A stretch of DNA of 14,676 nt from Nitrospirota bacterium (GCA_004296865.1 SCVQ01000469.1:1-14676); one strand, 5' to 3'. Counted from the stretch's first letter, positions 1 to 7,377 are shown. Made by a program: numbers and translations. The notes: a model not told the origin generated them from the letters alone.

Positions 1-431
1 TCGTCGCCGCAGTGGCCGTTCCTAATTTCATCGCATGGATTGACCGAGCCCAGCTCAAAGATGCGTTGCTGGGACTGCACGGCAATCTGAACCTGGCGAG
101 GATGACCGCGATGAACCGAAATACTACCGTCACCGCCACACTGGCGGTGGTCAACAACCGGGTCACGGCAACATTCACCGACCCAGCCAATACCTCCGCA
201 GGGTGCTTGGCCAATCAGAGCCTCTGTGTGATTCCGACCCAGGTCATGCCCGGTCAGGTGACGGGGTTCGGAGGCGTGCCGCAGGTCCAGTTTAACTCAT
301 TGGGCCTGCGGGTTGGAGGGGGGGCGACAACCCAGACGATCCAGTTGACCAACAGTAAGGGCGTGACGTTTGAGATTCAAATCACGCCGGCCGGGAAGAC
401 GCGCTGGTGCACGGTCTCTCCCTGCCCCTAG
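1..431 (+). CDS. GspH/FimT-family minor pseudopilin, 3' part (5' end outside window)
   Basis: The frame is open from the first base; the first complete codon is at position 3 and the TAG stop is at 429-431. The visible start is the end of the hydrophobic pilin helix (AAVAVPNFIAW) followed by the amphipathic segment with the family pattern L..NLNLARMTAMNRN. The C-terminal half has GspH-type features: a short F-N-S-L-G-L strand motif followed by beta-strands and the phrase TPAGKTRWC. Two cysteine pairs (around residues 64-71 and near the C-terminus, WCTVSPCP) could form disulfides. The prepilin leader and G|F-T-L-I-E type cleavage site must lie upstream of the window. GspH/FimT/FimU proteins are minor pseudopilins that help prime pilus assembly in the inner membrane and periplasm. 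The downstream pilV-pilW-pilX-pilY1 genes make a FimT/FimU role in the pilus more likely than type II secretion. The gap to pilV is about 34 nt and is filled by a heptad repeat arm. Confidence 0.85.
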   Translation, partial: VAAVAVPNFIAWIDRAQLKDALLGLHGNLNLARMTAMNRNTTVTATLAVVNNRVTATFTDPANTSAGCLANQSLCVIPTQVMPGQVTGFGGVPQVQFNSLGLRVGGGATTQTIQLTNSKGVTFEIQITPAGKTRWCTVSPCP

Positions 432-434
432 AGA

Positions 435-513
435 GTTGTGAGTTGTGAGGTTTGAATTTTGAGTGATGAGACCAGGAAAACTCAACACCAAGCGATCAAA
501 ACTAAAAACTCCC
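435..513. repeat. Heptad inverted array, fimT-like/pilV junction (A/T-rich version)
   Basis: Five consecutive 7-nt units run from 435 to 469 (GTTGTGA twice, then GGTTTGA, ATTTTGA and GTGATGA). After a short spacer a complementary-type set runs from 479 to 513 (AACTCAA, CACCAAG, CGATCAA, AACTAAA, AACTCCC). The left arm is G/T/A-rich and the right arm A/C-rich, so they form an imperfect inverted repeat. The left arm begins 3 nt after the TAG stop of the upstream gene, and the right arm lies inside the pilV prepilin leader. Confidence 0.7.
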
Positions 514-978
514 GTTAGTCAGGGCGGCTTCACGCTGATCGAGGTCATGTTGGCGATGCTGCTGCTGACGGTGGGGCTGCTCGCGATTGCGGGCATGGTC
601 GAGATGTCGCTCGGCCGGAACGTGGACGCCAACGAGATCAGTCTGGCGACAAACTTGGCGTCCGACGTGATAGAGCGCATCCAGTTCAATCGGCAGAACG
701 TGACGGCGTACAACGGGGCGCTCAATTCGGGGATCGATACGTTGAACAGCGCGACCAGGCCGCCGGCCACGCAGCCGATGGCTAGGGGAGATTACGATCA
801 GTGGAGCGCCAGGCTGGCCGCATCGGGCTTGCGCAATGTCCGGGGGGTGGTCACGGTGTCGGCGACGGGGCCGACCGTGCCGTCGCTCAACCAGAGTCAG
901 GTGACGGTCCAGGTCAACTGGAGCAGTACGATCAGGACTAGGACGCTGGTCGTGAGCACCGTCGTCGCGCCTGAATAG
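466..978 (+). CDS. pilV: Type IV pilus minor pilin PilV (prepilin with class III signal)
   Basis: PilV is a minor pilin of the type IV pilus that works with PilW, PilX and FimT/FimU to prime assembly and place PilY1 at the tip. From the ATG at 466 the protein is 170 aa. It has a 21-residue basic leader, a PilD-type cleavage site G21|FTLIEV with Glu at mature position +5, and a 20-residue hydrophobic helix (MLAMLLLTVGLLAIAGM). The next segment resembles the PilV family pattern of helix followed by ATNLASDVIERIQFN. The C-terminal third (VTVQVNWSSTIRTRTLVVSTV) is typical of the final beta-strands. A GTG at 463 is directly upstream and equally possible; neither start has a clear Shine-Dalgarno sequence. 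The leader residues KLNTKRSKLKT are encoded by the right arm of the heptad repeat. The stop (976-978) is followed at once by the next repeat array. Confidence 0.9.
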   Translation: MRPGKLNTKRSKLKTPVSQGGFTLIEVMLAMLLLTVGLLAIAGMVEMSLGRNVDANEISLATNLASDVIERIQFNRQNVTAYNGALNSGIDTLNSATRPPATQPMARGDYDQWSARLAASGLRNVRGVVTVSATGPTVPSLNQSQVTVQVNWSSTIRTRTLVVSTVVAPE

Positions 979-1078
979 TGAACGGTGACGAGTGATGAGT
1001 GACGGGTCGCGAGAAGTCGGAGGTTGCTATGTGAGCGCGTCACGCGCCACGCGTCACGTGTCACCCGTTACGGTTCGC
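977..1078. repeat. Heptad inverted array, pilV/pilW junction (34-nt arms)
   Basis: The left-arm heptads are AGTGAAC (977-983), GGTGACG (984-990), AGTGATG (991-997), AGTGACG (998-1004) and GGTCGCG (1005-1011). The right-arm heptads are GCGTCAC (1037-1043), GCGCCAC (1044-1050), GCGTCAC (1051-1057), GTGTCAC (1058-1064), CCGTTAC (1065-1071) and GGTTCGC (1072-1078). Aligned by hand without gaps, 980-1013 matches the reverse complement of 1043-1076 at 25 of 34 positions, and three of the mismatches would be G-U wobbles in RNA. The roughly 29-nt loop contains the pilW ribosome binding site and start codon. Confidence 0.85.
1019..1023 (+). promoter_or_regulatory. Ribosome binding site that fixes the pilW start
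   Basis: GGAGG lies 7 nt upstream of the in-frame GTG at 1031. An earlier in-frame start at 992 has no such motif and lies within the left repeat arm, so 1031 is preferred. The site falls in the loop of the pilV/pilW inverted repeat. Confidence 0.7.
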
Positions 1079-2044
1079 GAACGCGGGGCCACTCTGGTCG
1101 AACTTATGTTCGGCGCGGCTATCGCCATGGTGGTCATGGGGGCCGGCTACACCGTGCTCAACGGCAGCCAGAAGGCCGCGTCCACCAACAGCCAGACCGC
1201 CGAGATGCAACAGAGCGCGCGGGTGGCCATGGAACTGCTGACGCAAGATCTCAAGACGGCGGGGTTCGGCATGAGCGGACCTGTGGGCAATTGCGCCAGC
1301 GCGATCGTGCCGGCGGATAACACGCCGGGTGGAGCCGACGTGGGGCCGGACTCGGTGTCCGTCGTCGTGCCGACTCTGCTCTCGACGTTGGCCGCTCAGG
1401 TCACCGGCGGGCCGACCGCCAACGCGATCACGCTTCAAAGCGGGGCTGTTGCGGCCATGACTCCGGATGGATTCGGCGTCGGCGCGGCCGTCTCGATCAA
1501 CGGGGCCTTGCCTGGCACCGTGAGCGGCCTCGCCGGCGATGTGCTGACGCTGGGGAACACGGTCGGCGCGCCCACCGTGTTTCCTGCCGGCACGCCGGTG
1601 TTCTGGCTCCGGTGCATCACCTACGCCATCGGCACCACCACTGCGGCCTGTGCCGGCAGTGCGCCCTGCCTGCTCCGTGGCGGGGTCGCCATCGCGGAAG
1701 GGATCGAGGACCTCCAGATCGCTTATGCCTGCGACGGGTGCAATGGAACGGCGTCGGACGGCGTGATCGACGACCAGAACGCGTCGAATACCTTCGACGC
1801 GGCGGATTTTATCTCCAACAGCACCTGGACGACTTCCCCGATGACCCCCGACACGATCCGCCTGGTCCGTATCAGCATCGTGGCCATGCAAACGCACAAC
1901 GACCAGAAATGGAGCAGCACTGCGCCGATCGTGGCGGAGGACCATAATCCGACAAACAACCAGGGATTCTCGCTGGGGACGTACCAACAGAGCCGGCGCC
2001 GGCTCCTGACCAGAACCGTGCAGGTCAGAAACTTGGGACTGTGA
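1031..2044 (+). CDS. pilW: Type IV pilus minor pilin PilW
   Basis: This is a minor pilin of the pilus-priming complex, 337 aa from the GTG at 1031. The leader is 19 residues and ends in RERG|ATLVEL. Cleavage after Gly19 leaves Ala at +1 and Glu at +5, followed by the hydrophobic helix MFGAAIAMVVMGAGYTVL. The segment after the helix (QQSARVAMELLTQDLKTAGFGMSG) is characteristic of PilW, whose members usually read R.A...L..DLR.AGF. The C-terminal RRLLTRTVQVRNLGL matches the usual PilW ending (R..T.TV.LRN). Several cysteines occur, including a CDGC motif near residue 230 and CAGSAPC shortly before it, which could form disulfides. Most of the leader (ASRATRHVSPVT) is translated repeat right arm. 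The next gene, pilX, follows after 24 nt. Confidence 0.88.
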   Translation: MSASRATRHVSPVTVRERGATLVELMFGAAIAMVVMGAGYTVLNGSQKAASTNSQTAEMQQSARVAMELLTQDLKTAGFGMSGPVGNCASAIVPADNTPGGADVGPDSVSVVVPTLLSTLAAQVTGGPTANAITLQSGAVAAMTPDGFGVGAAVSINGALPGTVSGLAGDVLTLGNTVGAPTVFPAGTPVFWLRCITYAIGTTTAACAGSAPCLLRGGVAIAEGIEDLQIAYACDGCNGTASDGVIDDQNASNTFDAADFISNSTWTTSPMTPDTIRLVRISIVAMQTHNDQKWSSTAPIVAEDHNPTNNQGFSLGTYQQSRRRLLTRTVQVRNLGL

Positions 2045-2104
2045 GCGACCGTGAGGGGATGATGAGCCATGAGTGATGAGACCGATTACGCCTCACGCCT
2101 CACG
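2041..2104. repeat. Heptad inverted array, pilW/pilX junction
   Basis: The left side has 7-nt units ATGAGCC (2062-2068), ATGAGTG (2069-2075) and ATGAGAC (2076-2082), preceded by CGTGAGG (2050-2056). The right side has GATTACG (2084-2090) and CCTCACG twice (2091-2097, 2098-2104). CGTGAGG is the exact reverse complement of each CCTCACG copy. The array covers the pilX ribosome binding region, its ATG and its first 12 codons. Confidence 0.75.
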
Positions 2105-2686
2105 TCCGAGCGGGGGGTGGCATTGCTCACCGTCCTGCTGCTGATGGTGATTCTGACGATCGTCGGCATCGTGGCCATCACGGTGACCGGTGTGGAGAAT
2201 CGGATGGCCGGCTATGTCCGGACCACCGAGTCGGGGACCAGCGCCGCTGAGGCCTGTATGGGGACCGCCGTGAACGTCATTCAGCAGACCATCGATAATG
2301 GCACGTTGTCGGCTTCTTTCCTGGACAATGCCGTGCCGGCGGGACCGGTGCCGGCCGGCAATGCGACGACCCTGGAGCAGGAAATCATGGGTCAGTCCGA
2401 TAACAACCCCGATGCGGCCGACACCGCCCCGAATACGGTGGCGACGGTGAATACGTTCACGGTGCGCGGGGACATCGACCGGCTCTACGTCGTGGGCAAA
2501 ACGGGTGGCTCGCTGCAGTTTGCGGGGGGCTATGAAGGGACGGCGGGCGGCGCCGCCAGCGGCGGGGTCGATATTTATTACCGTGTTGACTGCTCCGCCA
2601 CAAATGCGGCTACGAGTACCAAAAGCCGGGTCACAGCGGTCTATGTCTGCACGAGCACCGGTGAATCGTGTCAGAGAAAAATATAG
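2069..2686 (+). CDS. pilX: Type IV pilus minor pilin PilX (PilX N-terminal domain)
   Basis: This 205-aa protein has the PilX N-terminal signature: ERG followed by a hydrophobic helix (VALLTVLLLMVILTIVGIVAI), then ENRMAGYVR and SAAEAC. Those elements correspond to the family's E.RMA......A..AAEA pattern. As in many PilX proteins, the residue after the leader glycine starts VALLTV rather than FTLIE, so the conserved Glu+5 is absent. Whether the prepilin peptidase processes it is therefore uncertain. The C-terminal domain has paired cysteines (RVDC, VYVC, ESC). The ATG at 2069 is the only good in-frame start; GAGGGG at 2053-2058 is a plausible Shine-Dalgarno sequence 10 nt upstream. The first residues (YASRLTS) are encoded by the repeat right arm. 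PilX joins PilV, PilW and PilY1 in the pilus tip and priming complex. Confidence 0.85.
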   Translation: MSDETDYASRLTSERGVALLTVLLLMVILTIVGIVAITVTGVENRMAGYVRTTESGTSAAEACMGTAVNVIQQTIDNGTLSASFLDNAVPAGPVPAGNATTLEQEIMGQSDNNPDAADTAPNTVATVNTFTVRGDIDRLYVVGKTGGSLQFAGGYEGTAGGAASGGVDIYYRVDCSATNAATSTKSRVTAVYVCTSTGESCQRKI

Positions 2687-2699
2687 GTGAGGGCACATC

Positions 2700-3080
2700 A
2701 TGGCAAACGGAAAGACTAGTGGCGAGAATCGGACGGAACAGCAAGCAGGGACTGCAAGTTGGTTGGGGGTAGTCTTGTGGGTGACCCTTGTGGTGCTGGT
2801 GTTCGGCAGCGCCCTGATCGTGGGCGGCGTGGGTTGGGCCCAATCCTCTGACTCTTCTGCGACGGCCGGCTTTCAGTCGGGTGAGGTGACGGACAAACAA
2901 GGCCGTACCATCTCCATCAGCGGCCAGGGTTATTCCCTGTCCTCGGAGGCCGTCATCAAAGATGATGAGGGGCGAACGAAGGGCGAGAAGGACCTAGTCC
3001 CGGGCACCCTGGTCAAGTTCCACCTGAGTCGGGGCAGCGCGGATCAGATTGACCAGATTGTCATCATTCTGCCGAGATAA
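2700..3080 (+). CDS. Small membrane-anchored or exported PilY2-like protein
   Basis: This is a 126-aa protein starting at ATG 2700, with AGGTGAGGG at 2685-2693 giving a strong Shine-Dalgarno 6 nt upstream; that site overlaps the pilX stop. Residues about 20-45 are a hydrophobic segment (LGVVLWVTLVVLVFGSALIVGG) after a polar 19-residue N-terminus. It ends in GWAQ, so it could be either a transmembrane anchor or a long signal peptide cleaved near residue 47. Residues 60-126 form a small beta-rich domain with the pattern GEVTDKQGRTISISGQGY, then SLSSEAVIKDD, then LVPGTLVKFHL and QIDQIVIILPR. That layout, with position next to pilY1, resembles PilY2, a small accessory protein of fimbrial biogenesis in Pseudomonas. 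The resemblance is judged by eye and the function is inferred. Confidence 0.6.
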   Translation: MANGKTSGENRTEQQAGTASWLGVVLWVTLVVLVFGSALIVGGVGWAQSSDSSATAGFQSGEVTDKQGRTISISGQGYSLSSEAVIKDDEGRTKGEKDLVPGTLVKFHLSRGSADQIDQIVIILPR

Positions 3081-3142
3081 GCGTGACGCGGTTGAGTCGA
3101 ATCGCTCCGGTCCTGTTTTTTCCGCCGGGGTGAGTAGGGATG

Positions 3143-3148
3143 AAGGAG
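3143..3148 (+). promoter_or_regulatory. Ribosome binding site of pilY1
   Basis: AAGGAG lies 7 nt before the ATG at 3156. It is one of the best-matched Shine-Dalgarno sequences in the window and fits high expression of the tip adhesin. The 75-nt gap (3081-3155) has no clear heptad array, only a short GTGACGCGGTTGAG fragment and a T6 run at 3116-3121. Confidence 0.65.
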
Positions 3149-3155
3149 AACAGCC

Positions 3156-6100
3156 ATGAGACGCCGGACCATCACCGTAATCGCAATCGTGACATTGATG
3201 CTGATCGGTGGACTGCCGTGGACGAGCGATGTCCATGCCCAGGTCCTGGCCGACTACACCGCAAGCCCGCCCTTTACCACTGCCGCCGTGCCACCTAATA
3301 TTCTGCTCCTGCTGGACAACTCCGGCAGCATGAACAGAATGGCGTATACGGCCGCCTTCGATCCGACCTACACGTATTCCGGCATTTTCGATTCGACGCA
3401 GTGTTATACGTATGGAAGCAACGTATTTCAGCCGAACCCATCTCCCAGCACAAAGCCCTGCTCCGCGTCCTACCCCTGGGATGGAAATCTGCTGAACTAT
3501 GTGTCGATGCGCGAGATCGATATTGTGAAAGTGGTCATGCTGGGGGGGCAGTGCACGGCGGGAGGGCGGTCCGCGCAGGGCACCTGCACCAGACTGGCGG
3601 GCCAATCGACGTTTTCCAACGCGGCCTGCTGCGCGGACCAAACCCAGTCGATCACGGCGGCCCAGGCGGCGGGGCTGATGCCGTCCTCTCTGATCCCGGG
3701 GTCCGGCAACGTGTACTTCCACAGCATGGGAAGCATCAGTACCCTCAAGGGCAGCTTCTGTGTATCCAGCTCGAGCACCCAGCCCAGCGGGAATTCGACC
3801 TGTCCTTCCCAATGGCAGATTCAAGCCAATGTTCCCGTGAATCCCACCGGGATCATTCAGCAGGTGGGCAGTAAGGCCCGGTTTGGGCTCATGGAGTTCA
3901 ATAGCGGAGCCAATAATACGACCACGACCGATGGGGGCGTAGTCCTTAACAATGTGGGCGGGACTGTCACCAGCATGGTCACGGCCATCGAGAATACGAC
4001 GCCCTCCGCCTGGACCCCGCTGGCAGAATCGCTCTACGAGGCCACACGGTACTTTGCCCAGGTGCCGCCGGCCTTCGCGGGATCTGATTACACGTACAAC
4101 GTGACGAATCAAGATCCCTATTATTTCCTGAAGCCGGGTTGGACCGACACGTCTCAGTACGTCAACTGCTGCAAGAGCTTTGTCCTCATCTTTACCGATG
4201 GGCAGCCGACGCAGGACAAGGACATTCCAGCCAGCCTGCAAGACTATGCCCATACGGCAGCCAACCATGGCACAAGCGATCATTGCGCCGGTGCAAGCGG
4301 ATGTACCGGCACGCTCAGCAGTCACTCCAATACCTCTTCAACCTTCCACAACAGCTTAACGGACCACCACGATAACTGTTCGGCCTACTTTGGAGGTGCC
4401 ACGTCGGATTCCTGTGTGGCGAACGGGTCTCACTATTTGGACGACGTGGCCTATTTTGCCCACATCACTGATTTGCGACAGGCCACCGTGCCGGTCCTTG
4501 GTACGGGGCAGGATCTGCCCGGCATGCAGAATCTCACGGTCTATGCGTTTTTTGCTTTCGGCACGGGGGGGAATCTGCTGAAAGATGCGGCGAAGGTCGG
4601 CGGGTTCACCGATCTGAACGGGAACAACCTCCCGGACCTGCAGCAGGAGTGGGATCAGGTCAACAACCAGACCGGGGCTCGGGGGAGTGACGGCATCCCC
4701 GACAACTACTTTGAGGCGACCGATGCCAGCAAGCTGCAAGAGCGTCTGATGGCCGCTATCACCAGCATCCTCCAGCGCAGCGCGTCGGGGACCTCGGTCT
4801 CGGTGCTGGCCACGTCGTCCACCGGCGACGGCTCGCTCTATCAGGCGTATTTTTTCCCGCTCCAATACGAGGGGCTGAACTCCGTGGCGTGGACCGGGTA
4901 CACGCAGGGGCTCTTCATCGACGAGTTCGGGAATGTCCGGGAAGACACCGATGGGGATGGAAAACTCATTTACCAGAACGACATCATCATCCGGACTCGA
5001 TACGACAGCAATAGCGGCAATGTGCTGGTGGATCGGTTTGTGGATTCCGACGGCGACGGAAAATCCAACGGCCCTGCGACTCCCGCGACGGTGGGGCTCA
5101 AGGAGATCAAACCCATCTGGGAAGCGGGCCGTCGGCTGGCCCTGACCTCCCCCTCCGCTCGGACCATCCTGACCTGGGTGGACATCAACAACAACGGCAT
5201 CGTGGATGCAGGGGAGCAGATTCCCTTCACCACCGCCAACTCGGCGACCCTGGCCCCCTATTTGCGGGCCGGGGCTGCTCCGTATACGGCCGATAACATC
5301 GTCAACTTCGTTCGCGGCAGCCAGGTGACCGGCCTGCGGGACCGGCAGTTGACGGTCACGGATGACGCCGGGGCGAGCGCCTTGCAGGTCTGGAAGATGG
5401 GCGATCCGATCAATGCCACGCCCACCGTGGTCGGGGCTCCCAAGGAGCGGTTTGACGTGATTTACGGGGATGCCAGTTATACGGCATTCTTCCAGCAGTA
5501 TAAGAGCCGCCGCCAGGTGGCCTACGTGGGGGCCAACGACGGGATGCTCCATGCGTTCAACGGCGGGTTTTATCACAAGGGCGACGACCCCAACACGCCT
5601 GGCGCCACGGAACATGGCTACTTCACCCGCACCGCCGCAGACAACAGCGGCGGGGCGCTGCTGGGGCAGGAGCTCTGGGGGTTCATTCCGTATCAACTCC
5701 TTCCGCATTTGCAGTGGCTGACGCAGAGCGGGTACACCCACGTCTACTATGTCGATTTGAAGCCGAAGGTGACGGATGTCCGGATTTTCACCCCGGATGC
5801 GGACCATCCGAACGGCTGGGGGACGATCCTGATCGGAGGGATGCGGATGGGCGGCAGTTGCGGAGCCTGCGTGTCGAGCACCGGCGCGCCTCCCATGACC
5901 GTAACGGCCGATTTCGGCAGCGGTGTGCAGACACGCACCTTCTACACCGCCTATTTCGTGTTGGATATCACCAATCCGGACAAGAGTCCGGTGCTCCTGT
6001 GGAGTTTCACCGATTCCACCCTGGGACTCTCGACCAGCTATCCGGCCGTACTGCGCGTGAAGCCGGCCTGCTCGACCCCCGGTTGCAAGACCGACAACAG

Positions 6101-7301
6101 CGATGCGAAGTGGTTCATGCTTGTGGGTTCCGGTCCGACCGGCTATGGCGGGAGCAGCAGCCAGACCGGCAAAATTTTTGTCGTCGATCTGGCAGCCGGT
6201 CCGAAAGATCCTGCCACTGGGGCCAGCCTCGTGTCTTCGTTTCCCACGAGCGATCCGAATTCCTTCATGGGGGACGCGGTTGCGCTGGATGCGGACCTGG
6301 ATTTCCGGGTGGATGCGGCGTATCTGGGCAACGTCATCAACAACGGAAATAATCCGAGTTGGGCCGGGAAACTATACCGTCTGACGACCGGGGGCACGTT
6401 CCCGTTCGGCGTCACGGTGGGTCCCTCGGCTTGGGGGATCGTCTCGGGGGCGAATCGGGCTCCGACCGTCCTGCTGGCGACGTTTCCCACCGGCGGGACC
6501 ACGCTGGTCGGGCCGATCTCGGCGGCGCCCACCGTGACGGCCGATGATGCCAACAGGCTTTGGGTGTTTTTCGGCACCGGGCGTTTTTACAGCACGTCCG
6601 ACAAGACCAACACGGACACCCAATATTTCTTCGGGGTGAAGGACCCCGTGGTGACGGGCGGGTGTGCCCAGTCGAGCGTCACCAGTTGCCAAAAAAACAA
6701 CCTCCTGAACGTGTCAGCCGTGACCGTCTGCACGACTTGCGCAGCCGGCACCAACCAGGTGTCAGGCATTGCCGGCGTGACCACCTTCTCCGGCACCGCC
6801 ACGACGACACTGGAAGGGATGGTGCAGAGCATGGATGGGTGGTACACGACCTTGCCGACCTCGGGCGAACGGTCGTTGAGCCCTCCGGTAATTTTGGGAG
6901 GGACGGTTTTCTTCACGACCTTCACGCCATCAAGCGATATCTGTAGCTCGGGAGGCACGGGGAACGTCTATGCGCTTTTCTATAAAACAGGCAGCGCCAA
7001 CAAAGAACCGGTGATCGGGACCTATACGGGCACCGGCGGTGGAGTCAGCAATGCCGCTTGCGCCGGGGCCTCCACTTGCGTGAGCCGGGCCATGGGGCTG
7101 GGGGCCGGGCTGCCGTCCCAGATGGCGGTCCAGATCGGCGCGCAGGGAACGGGATCTTTCGGCTCGGCCAGCGGATCCGGCTGCACGGGCCGGACGACTC
7201 TGATCAGCCAGGCCAGCACTGGCGCGATGAACCAGTTGTGCAGCAAGCCGGCGCTGTCGTCCTGGAGCCGCTACGTCTCATGGATCAATCAGCGCGACTG
7301 A
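3156..7301 (+). CDS. pilY1: Type IV pilus tip adhesin / biogenesis factor PilY1
   Basis: PilY1/PilC proteins sit at the type IV pilus tip or outer membrane, oppose pilus retraction in a calcium-dependent way and mediate adhesion and surface sensing. This copy is 1381 aa, longer than the roughly 1160 aa of the Pseudomonas protein. A signal peptide (MRRRTITVIAIVTLMLIGG, cleavage probably at VHA|Q near residue 29) is followed by a VWA-type domain. Its MIDAS residues are visible: D54-N-S56-G-S58, T287 in WTPLAESLYEAT, and D348 in FTDGQPT. Acidic Ca-binding-type loops occur at D486-L-N-G-N (ending E498), D597-T-D-G-D-G, D630-S-D-G-D-G and D676-I-N-N-N-G (ending E687). The C-terminal PilC/PilY1 propeller begins near R785 (RRQVAYVGANDGMLHAFNGG) and includes ELWGFIPYQLLPHLQ and WGTILIGGMRMGG. 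There are 27 cysteines by my count, many in close pairs. It sits among minor-pilin genes, as expected. Confidence 0.93.
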   Translation: MRRRTITVIAIVTLMLIGGLPWTSDVHAQVLADYTASPPFTTAAVPPNILLLLDNSGSMNRMAYTAAFDPTYTYSGIFDSTQCYTYGSNVFQPNPSPSTKPCSASYPWDGNLLNYVSMREIDIVKVVMLGGQCTAGGRSAQGTCTRLAGQSTFSNAACCADQTQSITAAQAAGLMPSSLIPGSGNVYFHSMGSISTLKGSFCVSSSSTQPSGNSTCPSQWQIQANVPVNPTGIIQQVGSKARFGLMEFNSGANNTTTTDGGVVLNNVGGTVTSMVTAIENTTPSAWTPLAESLYEATRYFAQVPPAFAGSDYTYNVTNQDPYYFLKPGWTDTSQYVNCCKSFVLIFTDGQPTQDKDIPASLQDYAHTAANHGTSDHCAGASGCTGTLSSHSNTSSTFHNSLTDHHDNCSAYFGGATSDSCVANGSHYLDDVAYFAHITDLRQATVPVLGTGQDLPGMQNLTVYAFFAFGTGGNLLKDAAKVGGFTDLNGNNLPDLQQEWDQVNNQTGARGSDGIPDNYFEATDASKLQERLMAAITSILQRSASGTSVSVLATSSTGDGSLYQAYFFPLQYEGLNSVAWTGYTQGLFIDEFGNVREDTDGDGKLIYQNDIIIRTRYDSNSGNVLVDRFVDSDGDGKSNGPATPATVGLKEIKPIWEAGRRLALTSPSARTILTWVDINNNGIVDAGEQIPFTTANSATLAPYLRAGAAPYTADNIVNFVRGSQVTGLRDRQLTVTDDAGASALQVWKMGDPINATPTVVGAPKERFDVIYGDASYTAFFQQYKSRRQVAYVGANDGMLHAFNGGFYHKGDDPNTPGATEHGYFTRTAADNSGGALLGQELWGFIPYQLLPHLQWLTQSGYTHVYYVDLKPKVTDVRIFTPDADHPNGWGTILIGGMRMGGSCGACVSSTGAPPMTVTADFGSGVQTRTFYTAYFVLDITNPDKSPVLLWSFTDSTLGLSTSYPAVLRVKPACSTPGCKTDNSDAKWFMLVGSGPTGYGGSSSQTGKIFVVDLAAGPKDPATGASLVSSFPTSDPNSFMGDAVALDADLDFRVDAAYLGNVINNGNNPSWAGKLYRLTTGGTFPFGVTVGPSAWGIVSGANRAPTVLLATFPTGGTTLVGPISAAPTVTADDANRLWVFFGTGRFYSTSDKTNTDTQYFFGVKDPVVTGGCAQSSVTSCQKNNLLNVSAVTVCTTCAAGTNQVSGIAGVTTFSGTATTTLEGMVQSMDGWYTTLPTSGERSLSPPVILGGTVFFTTFTPSSDICSSGGTGNVYALFYKTGSANKEPVIGTYTGTGGGVSNAACAGASTCVSRAMGLGAGLPSQMAVQIGAQGTGSFGSASGSGCTGRTTLISQASTGAMNQLCSKPALSSWSRYVSWINQRD

Positions 7302-7304
7302 CCA

Positions 7305-7377
7305 CGTGTGAGGTGCGCAACGTGAGGCGTCAGGCATGAGAAAGGCCATCCTCTTGCCTCTGGCCTCTTGCCTCTGG
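7305..7377. repeat. Heptad array at the pilY1/lipoprotein junction, with a 14-nt tandem repeat
   Basis: The left-arm units are CGTGAGG (7321-7327), CGTCAGG (7328-7334) and CATGAGA (7335-7341). The right arm is a perfect 14-nt tandem duplication (7350-7363 and 7364-7377), each copy made of CCTCTTG plus CCTCTGG. The arms are roughly complementary (CGTGAGG against the reverse complement CAAGAGG). The lipoprotein ATG lies in the last left-arm unit, and the right arm encodes the signal-peptide core. An additional GTGTGAGG lies at 7306-7313. Confidence 0.75.

Noticed and set aside
992..1030. Upstream start of pilW at 992
   Set aside because: It lies in the left repeat arm without a ribosome binding site, whereas GTG 1031 has GGAGG 7 nt upstream.
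3095..3121. Possible intrinsic terminator (small bulged stem then T6) between the PilY2-like gene and pilY1
   Set aside because: The stem is only about 5 bp with a bulge and is separated from the T-run; the genes are expected to be co-transcribed.
2994..4325. Long open frame on the - strand (443 codons) opposite pilY1; similar ones at 4356-5807 and 1061-1987
   Set aside because: These mirror the high GC3 of the + strand genes. Their translations are Arg/Gly/His-rich with no domain or ribosome binding site, while the + strand frames contain recognised domains.
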